64,000 bases of DNA, from the NCBI RefSeq assembly GCF_000143415.4, contig NW_003314271.1:1325676-1389675 (forward strand), read 5' to 3'. The notes beneath the pieces are model-generated. The model did no database searches, was not told the DNA's origin, and was given only the letters and a program-made list of their open reading frames with translations. Source of the stretch: Selaginella moellendorffii (lineage: Eukaryota > Streptophyta > Lycopodiopsida > Selaginellales > Selaginellaceae). Positions 1 through 9,800 of this stretch are shown here, in pieces (the stretch's first letter is position 1; every line of letters begins with the position of its first letter). The position numbers and the translations under genes are program-made.

Positions 1-2118
1 TTTTATTGATGCTCAAGTATATCACCATTAGTGTTGGCATTGGAAGGTCCTAGGAGTGGACCTATCCTTGAGGAGTAGCAAGTTGGGAAGACATGGCTCT
101 TCACTACAATTCAGGTGTGAACTTGTAGGTGAGGTGGTGGATAGAAAAGGGCCAATAATGGAACGACTTTGGGATCTTGGGAACAGTGCAAGGTTTTCCT
201 CATTGAGTTGAGGATGTGATCCAGATGAGCGTTTGACTTAGCAAACTGGTTAATGTAGTTTTGGTAAACAACTATAGTTAGGATCACGAGGAAGATAGAG
301 ACTCCAAAACAATAAAAGAGTCACAAGATTACCCTCATGAAGTTAAGGCTGGTGCTCATGAATTTGAGACTAGAATTAATGACCGTGGGAAGTCAAATGC
401 GAATGAGGACATAAGTCCTTGGAATAGTAGCTAGGCTACCTTGAATAAATGCTGGAACAACCCCAGGAGTTGGGGGTGTGCTTAGAGGATGAATTGATAT
501 TTTCATCATATGGAATGATAGTCATAACGGGCAAAGGTAGCCCACAATTATCAAAAAATAGTCAAGTGTTGGAATAACACTTATAATGGTGGTCCTGGTG
601 AGTAGGACATGAATATAAGAAGTTGTATTCCAATGAGCTGGCACCTCAACAGTAAAACCTTATAGGTCGGGGGATTAGGAAAAGTCCAAAAGGCTAAATG
701 ACTTAAGTGGAGTCAAGGAATAATCCTAAAGGACTAATGGAAGCATTTGGACTAAAGTGTGTTATGCCCCACAGAGGATGGGAAAGATTATAAGATCCAA
801 GTATGAGAACAATGGGTATCTCATAGGTGGCAAAATGTGCCATATTAAAGTCATGGGAAAAGTGTTCCAAGAAGAAACAACTTTGGTGCAGAGTTGTGTG
901 CAAACACTATGGTGTAGTGGTAACGGATAGTTGGCATGAGAAACGACTAAGTTGGTCTTAGCAAAGACCTAGACACAAGTGCAAAGTGTCATAAAGGTAG
1001 ATTCATGGAGCCGATGGTATGGAGACACCAAATATGCTAAAGTGTGATACCTTGAGGTTATCTTAATGGGTTCATGAGAACCCCTTGCCAAAGGAATCCC
1101 AATTGAAATGGGAATGGCATAGCCTAAACTGGAAGGCATATAGTAGAGTATGGTGACCTAGATAATGATGGAGGTGTGGAAGCACCAGCAATGAGTTGTA
1201 GGACTTGATAACTATGAGGCAACTAAACAAGAGGTGCAAGGTAATTAGTTAAACGGGTAGAAAGTAGATACCCAAAACTTCTTAATAGCATAAAGAAGTT
1301 AAATATACCCTTATCGAGGATAAATTGTTTATGTTGTGATATAGTGAGTTAATGTTGTAAAAGGAAATGCTCATTGTCAAGGAGGCCATCACTGGGACAC
1401 CCAAACACTCTAGAACACTAGGAGGTGGTATATAGTGTCGCGAGGGCAATAAATAAGGCCCAAAGGACTAAGTCCCTAACGAATGATGGATAGAAGGTGC
1501 TATCCAAATGTCCAAGGTTGCGAAGATAGAAGAAAACTGTTTACTTGAATTGGACAAAGCCAAAATAGTGTGGCAAGGCTAGCGATGGGCATATAAAAGC
1601 CCATAAATAACAACGTTAATCCTGGTGTGTAGGATTATAAGTGGAGCATACCCGGATTGAGGAACCACTCCCTAGGCTATTGGGTAGGTTCATCCTTAAG
1701 AATACTTGTGGCATAATAGAAAGTGCAAAGCTATCCTTCTAATCTGGAGGAGAATAACCGAAGGAAAGGTGAGAGGCAAAAGCAAGTAGTAAGAGGATAG
1801 AACTAAACTATAGGAATTAAATTGCATAACCAAAAGTGGTTATGTCAGTTGGGAGTGGAGAATCAAGTAGGTGCTCAAGCATGTTGTTACTAGCAACCGT
1901 GATGCCATGGAAAGTCTAAAGCATGGAATTGTCCATGTTGACTATATGGCAATTTAAAAGCTTGCGAAAGGAGAGGCCTTAGCAAGTTAAGGGACAAAGA
2001 GTTCCTTCAAAGGTTCCCAAAGACACTTCTAAGTAGTTTGGCACTTAGAAAGCCAAGTGTAAATGGTTCATAAAACGCATGAAATTAAAGTGGCGTAGCA
2101 AAAGCGTGGCCTTGAAGC
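1..2118. mobile_element. Interior of element X, left part (non-coding)
   Basis: No convincing protein-coding region or RNA gene is visible on either strand. Removing the LTR element at 2119-24342 makes this stretch contiguous with 24343-25773. Removing the next element at 25774-33448 then joins it to 33454-33916, which runs into a purine tract and an LTR at 33917. The stretch is therefore read as the interior of an LTR element that enters the window from the left. The lack of gag or pol similarity suggests a large non-autonomous derivative or a very decayed copy. The 5' LTR would lie outside the window. Confidence 0.55.
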
Positions 2119-2315
2119 TGTTAGGGCGTGGCCACCGAGAGAGTGAGAGAGAGAGAAGGAATATTCTGGTCCTTAGAATATTCCCCATCTTCCTTGTATA
2201 AAACCCTTGCTTCACAAGGGCAAGGGGGGGGGGGGGGGCATTTTTGGCAGAGAGTAGTGAAGCATTTCTTGTGTTTGAGCGAGCGTTGGGGGAGGCGCCC
2301 CTCCTTCCCCCAACA
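2119..2315 (+). repeat. 5' LTR of element 1
   Basis: This 197-bp LTR pairs with 24154-24342. It has TG...CA ends, a GA-rich microsatellite, a TATA-like box and a poly-G tract near 2226-2238 that is shorter in the 3' LTR. The short length is unusual for a gypsy element of this size. Confidence 0.9.
2157..2203 (+). promoter_or_regulatory. LTR promoter with heat-shock-element-like inverted pairs and TATA box
   Basis: Two copies of the 8-mer GAATATTC, each a GAA-NN-TTC inverted pair, lie about 9 bp apart directly upstream of TATAAAA at 2197-2203. GAANNTTC is the core dimer bound by heat-shock factors. The 3' LTR keeps the first pair, but the second has mutated (AAAATATTCC). Heat control is an inference from motif and position only. 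Confidence 0.45.
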
Positions 2316-2317
2316 AA

Positions 2318-2335
2318 TGGTGAACCCGGCGTGAT
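2318..2335 (+). other. Candidate primer-binding site of element 1
   Basis: Two bases after the 5' LTR the sequence reads TGGTGAACCCGGCGTG. The leading TGG matches the complement of a tRNA CCA end and the position is right. I cannot name the tRNA, and it is not the iMet type seen in element 2. Confidence 0.4.
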
Positions 2336-3615
2336 GCGCAGGACTTTTTGAAGCATCATTTCTCTCTTTTCTTTTGGCCGTAGAGTTTGGGAAGGAATTC
2401 CTTGTTCATCTTGCGGTGGTTTTCTTTGATGTTGAGTGTGTTGGATAGGTCGGGAGCTCCTCTTTCCAGGAAGGTATGGCGCTCGTCAAGCCGTGCAATA
2501 TTTGAAGAGATACAACGTTTCTTGGCTTGGTCGGATGAGCATTTTGGGGTTTTCACTTTCTCGCCTGGATCCTCGGCCGAATTTCTCAAGGTAGTGCATT
2601 TGGGCTTGTAGATCTGGCCTAGATCTATGAGTAGTGGTAGTTCTTGGCACTAGATTTGGGCGAATTGACGGCATGCAAAAGGATTTTCTTCTTCGGCTAG
2701 ATTGGGTTATCTTTGTGGTAGGAATTCGTGCTCCTCTAGGCTTGGTTTTGGATGCTGTTTATTTCTAGAGGTGCTCCTGGTCCTAGGCTTTCAGGAAGTA
2801 CCAACGGCGCCTTAGTGTTGATCTACATCATGGACATGCATATGTTTTTCCATAATGTTGGCGTTCTGGGCTACCTCTTCGTGGATTTCAGGGAATATTG
2901 AGGCGGTTTCTTCCCAAATTCTTGCGATATAAGGTAGATGGGGCTGAGCTCTTTCCAACGAGCCCACCAACAATCAAAATAGAGAAGGATCGAGACTAGA
3001 GGACTCATTTTTTCTCTTTTGGGTTAAACTTCGTTGGGGGTTCCTTGGGAACGAAGCAATCTTCAAGGAACAGGTAACTGTAGGAACAGGAACAGGAGGA
3101 GCAGGAACAAGAGTTGGCGTAGAAACAGGGACAATAGGAATAGGCACAGGGATAGGAGTTGGTGTTAGAGCAAGCGCAGGGGTAGGAGCGAGAGTAGGGG
3201 TTACCGGTTATAGGTCATAGGTCCCCGATTATCGGCTACCGGCTACTCCCATGGCTACTCCAGTGGCTACCCCGGTTACAGGCTACCAGCTACTCTAGTG
3301 GCTCCGCCAGCGGCTACTCTAGTGGCTACTCTGGCGGTTGGGTCAAAGGCATTTTGAGCAACTTGAGCACTAGCCTACAGTCTTCTTGCTCCTGTCAACC
3401 CAGTTGCCTTGACTGGGCATTTGCAGTGTTCCAGGTATTTGATGCCGGTACAAACTAGACATACGACGAATTGGCACCCTTTTACCATACCTCAAGGCCC
3501 TAAGGTATAGAGTAAACTTTCCAACATCCAAAGGCAGCTTAGGTACGACACTGCACCTTCTCGGGCCGAGTCCTCTTCCTCCTCGACAGATTCCAGTGAC
3601 TTAGATCTACGAGCT
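2336..3615 (+). other. 5' leader of element 1 with GGCTAC-type short repeats
   Basis: About 1.3 kb of leader without a convincing gene. From about 3070 to 3200 it is rich in GGAACAGGA and GTAGGAGC-like repeats. From about 3205 to 3340 GGCTAC/GGTTACCGG units are repeated. A closely related block lies at 23520-23620 near the 3' end of the same element, so the two untranslated regions share a repeat module. Confidence 0.6.
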
Positions 3616-4590
3616 ATGACGCAGCCACCCTTAGCTCGACCTCAGCTCCATGTTCTGCAGAAGGGGAGTGATCTGCTAGTCTTTTCAGGTGTTGGAACAG
3701 TCTCTCCAACATCGCATATTAGTCGCTTTGATTACTACTGCACCACAAACATGATCGTCGACGATGATCGTATGTGCTGCGACTTCCTGCAGTCTCTCGA
3801 AGGCAAAGCAGCAACTTGGGCAGATTCTCTCCTCCCAGAGGACCGGACAGACTTCCAGACACTACTTGCTTCCTTCAGAGAACGCTTCGTTGAAGAAAAA
3901 CCCACAAATCGGCTACTTGTCAACCTCTTTTCGTTCCGACAGGGTGCTCACAAGACTGTTCCTGACTACATCACACGCTTTCGAGCTTACTGGAAGTAGT
4001 GTTGGGATCGCAGAGTAGTCCAAGATGAGCAACAGGGGATCACAGCATTCACAGCAGGTCTGCGTGGGAACTTGCAGCAGAAACTTCTTAAGAGGACTTT
4101 CAGGTCTTGCCGTGAGGCATTTTTGTTTGCTACAAAGCTGGAAAGAGAGCTTCTGGTCTACTTGGGTATTGCTAGAGTTGATTTTGACCAAGCCATCATC
4201 CTGTCAGAGTCACCTTGTGCCGCTATTCGCCCGTCCACATCAAAGCCTGTCGCTATTGAGCATACACCTCCAGCTCTTGAGAACTTTGCCAGTGAGATGC
4301 GGCAGCTAAAGGAGATCATTCTTCAACAGCAATCACACCATGACAAACTGCTCCAGGAGCTGGTGGAGTCCAGGAAAGAGGCCGCTACAGCTCGGGAACG
4401 CAGATTTAAGTCCCGTTGGTGCACTCACTACGAGACGAACACACACAACACACAGCGCTGCTTCAAGCTTCACCCAGAGCTTCGGCCTCCATCTTCTCAA
4501 TGTGTCCAACAACATCCCTTTGCTGATAACTCCACAACAGCCTCAGGGTCCAGAGACATATCAGGAGCAGTTGGAGTGACAAGCAATTGA
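3616..4590 (+). pseudogene. gag: gag of element 1 (retrotransposon gag domain), broken
   Basis: Encodes a Ty3/gypsy capsid-type domain: roughly residues 30-125 carry the pattern of a zone before WADSLL, FRERFVEE and a VPDYITRFRAYW stretch, as in retrotrans_gag proteins. An in-frame TAG at 3997-3999 cuts the domain after YWK; the same frame stays open to TGA at 4588-4590. No CCHC zinc knuckle is obvious; a single C-T-H-Y-E-T cysteine/histidine cluster lies near 4410-4460. The protease-pol frame starts about 50 bp downstream in another frame. Gag would form the virus-like particle in the cytoplasm. The TAG is one C-to-T change from CAG. Confidence 0.8.
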
Positions 4591-4639
4591 GGCAGCCCCT
4601 TCATCAAGCAAAGGCAAGGCACCAGTCTCATCGGTCAAC

Positions 4640-5543
4640 ATGATTTTGGTAGCCGAGGAACTTTATAGGCAACAACAGCAAACCGCAGCCACTCGAGCCC
4701 AAGCGAAGAAGGTAGCCACTCAGCCTACCATAGATCCCCCAGCGCCATTTGAGAGTGACTCTCCATTGGCATCAGGCCCAGTGACACAAAGGGTGGCTTG
4801 TAAACTCCCCTTCAAGTCACTCCTCTCTTCTCCTCTTGAGATCTCACCAGCAGCTACTCCTGTTCCGGAGCCGGTTCTTCAATAGCTGGTTGACACTCCC
4901 GTCATCTTTTCACTCCGAGATATGTTGCACCTTGTCCCGGGATTCGGCCAGCATTTGGAGGAGTTTGCACGGTCAGGAACACCAGAGAGCACTCTCAAGA
5001 GGACTCCTCAAGAGGTGCACATTGTCGATATGACAAGATATGGAGGAGATCCTGGTCTGTTCTTCGTCCCGGTGCAGATCGGTACTTCCTCTTGTAGGAT
5101 GGATGCTTTGGTTGACTCCGGTTCTGGAAGCAACATTATCTCTCTCGACGATGCCCTTTCAGCACAGCTACGGATCACTGAGAGCTCCTCCATCGTGCTC
5201 AAAACCTTCACCAACCACACCGTTCCTCCGGCAGGAATTTGCTGTGGTGTCAAGGTCTCAGTGCAGGGTGTTATTTCTGAGGTAGATTTCCTCATGGTTG
5301 ACTACCAACGTCTTGGAACGTCCTCTTTGAAGGACTCTATCATCCTTGGCCGCTCATGGCAAGTCACAGCCCATTGCACCATTGATAGTGCACAAGGCAA
5401 GTTGGAAATTAGTGATGGAACCCATAGCGCCACCTTTCTCAACAACCACGGCAGAGCTCTTTCTCAACAAGCCCAACAAGCTCGGACTAAGATGCCCTCC
5501 ACACCATACTTTCCTCCCGACCTCACAGAGGTTTTTCCTAAGT
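4640..5543 (+). pseudogene. pol: Protease region of element 1 pol, interrupted at its 3' end by a DNA transposon
   Basis: The frame holds an aspartic-protease signature, DALVDSGSGSN (D-S-G catalytic triplet), followed by ILGRSW, the usual second protease landmark. An in-frame TAG ends the first open stretch at 4885; the same frame resumes and runs to the DNA transposon at 5544. Reading across the insertion (one copy of AAGT retained) continues in the same frame at 18794. The insertion therefore split a continuous pol reading frame. The protease would process Gag and Pol inside the particle. Confidence 0.8.
5540..5543. repeat. Target-site duplication AAGT of DNA transposon copy 1 (left)
   Basis: AAGT directly precedes the left inverted repeat and recurs at 18790-18793 directly after the right inverted repeat. 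Confidence 0.8.
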
Positions 5544-5567
5544 AAGCTCTATTTCGTTAAAGTGGGA
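5544..5567 (+). repeat. Left terminal inverted repeat of DNA transposon copy 1
   Basis: 24 bp, inverted copy at 18766-18789. Just inside, GTGGGA and TCCCAC form a short hairpin (about 5562-5583). Confidence 0.88.
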
Positions 5568-5985
5568 ATTGTCATTATCCCACTTGTAAAATAAGGTTTC
5601 CAAACCTTTATATAGTATATAAATATAACAAAATTCAACTGCATTGAGGCACATACCATTTTATTTTAAACAAGGAAATGTCTACTCAATCACTTCTCCT
5701 CCCCCTGCCACTGCTTCACCTCTCTCTTCTCCTTGTCATTGTCGTCTAATTTCTTTCCATCCTTTTAATATTGGCTCAGTTGCTCCGAGTCTAGGTGGAG
5801 CCCAAGTCCCCATTCAATCTTTACTTTCCCATTATTAATAAAACAACTTCGTAGACTTCCAATAACATGCTGTAACACTTCTAGTATAATGCAAATCCTC
5901 TCAAAGAATTGTCTTTTAATATTAATACAATGGCATGGAACCCCATGCCATAATAAGTTACATTTTTAAATAAATACATGCCATC
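5568..5985. other. Left subterminal region of the DNA transposon
   Basis: About 420 bp without a gene. It contains one complete palindrome (5930-5951, arms ATGGCATGG and CCATGCCAT) and a half site at about 5979. It would hold the 3' untranslated region of the minus-strand gene ending at 5986. The matching part of copy 2 is 38965-39405. Confidence 0.6.
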
Positions 5986-6848
5986 TCAGACTGTTATTTT
6001 TTGCCTCCAACGCCTATACAATAATCTTGGAATTTCATCACTCTCCACACTATCAGGATTTAAACCCAATAGTAATGCCATCTCTTCTCTAATACGTCCA
6101 CGCTCATGTTCAGTGGTCGAAGAACCCATCCGGTTGAGCAGATTATGGAGATGCGGATAGTGCTTGGCTAGACAATATACATGCCATAAATGATGACTGG
6201 TGTCTGTCCGATCAAATGGCTTCTGATATACCGTTCCATCTGCCATTTGGTTGATTTCTGCAGCCACCTCCTGGACTAGCCGGTTCTCTATCACCATCGC
6301 TCCAAGCCGTTTTGCAAGGTCCCCCAGAACATACGGTTTCTTCTCCCTAGTTTCCATACTGCAAGAGATGGGGTGCACTGCATATGTGTGCGTGTTCGCT
6401 GCAGTTTTAATCGGCGAGTCATCGATGATGAGGATTTCACTTGAGCTAGCAGTCCGGTTCATCACTACAGCCTCTGGCTTGACGAAGATGGGCTTGCTAC
6501 CCCTCACATGGACCATAGTCAAGCAATCCTCCTGCGTTAGGAGAAAGTCAAATGGTAATATTACTCGCGTCTGATCGTGCATCATCTGTAGCAACGTTAA
6601 TACATTGTGGCGCATCATGGATGTCCAAACTCCCAATTGCAAATTGAACCCGGCCCTCTGTTTTAAGTGTCGCATGGTCATTATTAGATCCCGCAGTTTC
6701 TCCCGTGTGATTAATGTGAATCTGTCTCTTTTGACCAACTTGCGACCGCAGGCTTTGGAGGGTGCAATGACATTCGAGGACGAGCCACGCTCATGGGAGA
6801 AAAGGACACCGTTCAGATCAAAAACGATACAGTACCTTCGCCGTGACT
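5986..6848 (-). CDS. Last exon: FCP1-like HAD phosphatase domain (copy 1)
   Basis: The exon opens after a canonical acceptor at 6849-6851 and runs to TGA at 5986. Three HAD landmarks are in order: nucleophile motif D-L-N-G-V-L near residue 10 of the exon, threonine/serine motif GVWTSM near 75, and acidic motif I-I-D-D-S-P near 145. FCP1/SCP proteins are protein serine phosphatases; the DxNG form of motif I occurs in plant FCP1-like proteins, and its activity is uncertain. About 140 residues after motif IV are helical and charged. Copy 2 has D-N-S-P instead of D-D-S-P and an internal stop, so copy 1 is the better preserved. Confidence 0.75.
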
Positions 6849-9800
6849 CTGAAATGAAATGCGTCAGCATAAAAAATGGTACAAGTCAATTTTACCATCT
6901 ACAATATTAGCGAATGTTGCTCCCGATGGTCGTTGAGAGGGTTTTGGTCGAGGAAACGTGAAGGGCGGAAATACTCTCCTCTGCAATGTGGGGTCAATCG
7001 CATCCGATGGCGTGTGGGCACATGCCATTTCAGCTGTAGACTCTGGTACAACTGGCTCAACAGTGGCATGGGGTGGTTCCGATGGCGTGTGATCACACGC
7101 CATTTCAGCTGGTGCCTCCGTTGGCAAAGTGGACATGACCGAACAGGCAGTAGGGGCGGTGTAGGGAGGTTCCAACGGCGCGTAGTCAGACGATTGGGCA
7201 CACGTTGAGTCCGTTGGAAATGAGGATACGACCGGCTCGGCGGCTGGGGCGGCCTCATGTGGGTCCAATGGCGCCTGGTCACCGTCAGTTGGATACGTGG
7301 ACAAGATTGACTCAGTGGTATGGGCAGCATCAAGTGGAGCGTGGTCAGCTTGCTTGGCGTTGATATGGATAGTAGCCTCCACCAGCTCTGATGACTCTTG
7401 CAGCCAAGTAGAGTCCACTGGCGGATCCATATGCATGTCCAAATATCTCCCTTCGATTGAGATGGTATCCTCCCGTGCTACTAAAAACAAACTTATTAGC
7501 ACATTGAATTGACTATACTGTATTTACCATCAACTGCTATTGAGGAACTAGGACCGATATCACTTGAGCGCACTGCTGATTCTGAAGGATTGGACATACG
7601 TTTCGACCCTTGCTTGGCACTATCCTTCCTCGACACTAAAGGCTAGAGTTTGTAAATTCAACTGAATAATCTCTACTTACCATTTGCTCTGCGACCTACA
7701 TGGACAATGTTAGAAATGGTAAAAGGTTAGGAATGGATGTATTATTATTTACCTGATGGTTTGTCTTGTATGACCTTCCTCCGCCGCTCTTTGGCCACCT
7801 CAGGCTGGCCATCGTCGTCATCATCGTCGTCGTCGTTATTGTGATCGTCACCATTGTGAGGACCATCCAAGTCCTCTTCGTCCTCCTCTTCTTTGTCCTC
7901 CTCTTCGTCCTTCTGCTCTTCTTGCTCATTATCTTTCTCTGGCTCCTCATCCCCCTCCTGCATTTCTTCCATAGGCTGCTCAGGCTGGATGGCTTGTTCT
8001 TCCAGGACCATCTTGGGAAAATCATCTGGCCGAGTCTCCATCTCAAAATACAAGACATCCATAGCCTGTTTTAGTGCGTGACCTAGGACCGTATCCTCAC
8101 CCGACTGTCTTAACATGGTTTCTGCACGTTCTTGCACCCTTCGAAGACGACGAGATGAGAAAAACGTGGCCCTGCCTTGAAAAGCTTCCCTCATCCATTG
8201 TACCTCTCCATTGAGATTGGGGAAGGGGAGTCCGCCATAGGAATCTGAGTCATGAGGTGGTGACTGCCTGCTTTCACTCAGCCCTTGATCTGCAATGAAT
8301 GGCATGAGCACACACGCCATAACCGCGAGGCATTACCTATCATCTTTTCGTTGCCCTTCTTCCTTTTCGAATCAAACGCCTCTGATCTCGACGACTGTCC
8401 AACGTGCTTTCGCTTTTTATGACCACTGTCAGTTTGAGCTTGGCTGGTGCTTGCCTGTTTTGCCTTTGAAGAAGTTTCTCCTGCAAGGAATGGCATGAGA
8501 CCACACGCCATTGCAAATATAATTTGTACCTCCTTTTTTCCTATTGCTTTTCTGTTTGTCCTTCTTCGATGCGCCACCAGTGCGCTTTTCAGTCCTCGTG
8601 TCTAAATATTCACAACGATCTATAATCAAAATGGCGTGAGGCCTCACGTGACCTTACCTTGTGCAGGTTGTGAGCTCGGCCCAACATGGGTATCTTCAAT
8701 AGTAGCTGTTAACGCCGTTTCAGCATCTGGGGGTGGCCACGCTCCTGCATACAGAGCTTGTGAGATAACATTTAAACTTAAAGTGCGTACTCACCAGGTT
8801 CGCAGAGAAGATACTGTTTTTCTTTGGCAACTGTAATTATATGCTCCATTGAAGTCACCTCTTCAATGGAGTTTGTCACCGCAACACACGGGACACCCTT
8901 GAGTAGTGCGGCTCGAAAGAATAGTCCGCCGCAGTTGTACTCGACAACGCATTTGCCCTTGGAGTCGGAAGCAGGTGACCCACCTGCTATTGCGTTGAAG
9001 ACCCAGCTGAGCATTTCCCATGCTGCACCTGGAGCTTTCTTTGGATTCGAAAGCTCCATAGCCGTCTTCAGTTCCTCAGGCACGGGTAAATTGACCTCCC
9101 TCAGATCAATTCGATTGGCCTTGTCGAACGAAGCTGGGAAGTCACTCCAGTCCCACTCTGCTGCAGGACCAATAACAAGGGCGAGTGTGAAGATGCGGAC
9201 ATTCGTCGGTATCTTCTTCTTAGCCATTATCCCATGGATCTCCCGCATCTCCTTGCCTTTCAACCGAGCCTTCACCTCGTTCAAGGCCTTCCAGAACTTG
9301 TGATAGGATTCGGAGTCGTAGATCATATAGTGGACTGAAGATTCCACCTCCGCAAGTCCCACCATTAAGTCAATGATGGAGCTGACTTCGTCTGCATGAG
9401 TGATCTCCTCGTTTGTGAAGTCCATCACACAAAAGATGTTCTTGACCTGCTCATCTCCGCGGGAAACGATGCTCCTCCACCTTTGATCCTCATCCGAATT
9501 CAAGTATACCCGGTAAGGTTCTCGATAGGCCTCTGCTGCGGGGTCGAGCTGTTTCTGAAGCCGGCGGTCGACATCAATCTTAATGAAATTTGGATACTGA
9601 TCCAACTTCTCAGCTTTACTTTTCGTGGCATCCCGCAGCAGATCGATGAACTTGGGGGCCCTCTTCACGTACTCGTCGATGTCTTCATTTGACAACTCCA
9701 GCGCTTCCATCATCTCTTGCGTGGTGTCGATGCTCACCCTCGCCACGGCCACTTGCTCGAAGATCCAATCCTTCAATAGCGCACGAGCTCTCAGAGTCGT

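Noticed and set aside
703-903. Small open frames in the first 2 kb
   Set aside because: Short, without any motif, lying in the interior of a non-coding LTR element.
7766-8074. Hydrophobic leucine/isoleucine/valine-rich open frame (plus strand)
   Set aside because: It is the antisense of the acidic D/E-rich exon of the minus-strand gene; the same shadow occurs at 36856-37179.
8278-8577. Reading frame continuing through the palindromic introns with MACGLMPF-like peptides
   Set aside because: GT-AG borders, intron lengths not divisible by three and frame requirements make splicing the better explanation for most, though for 10118-10171 read-through remains possible.
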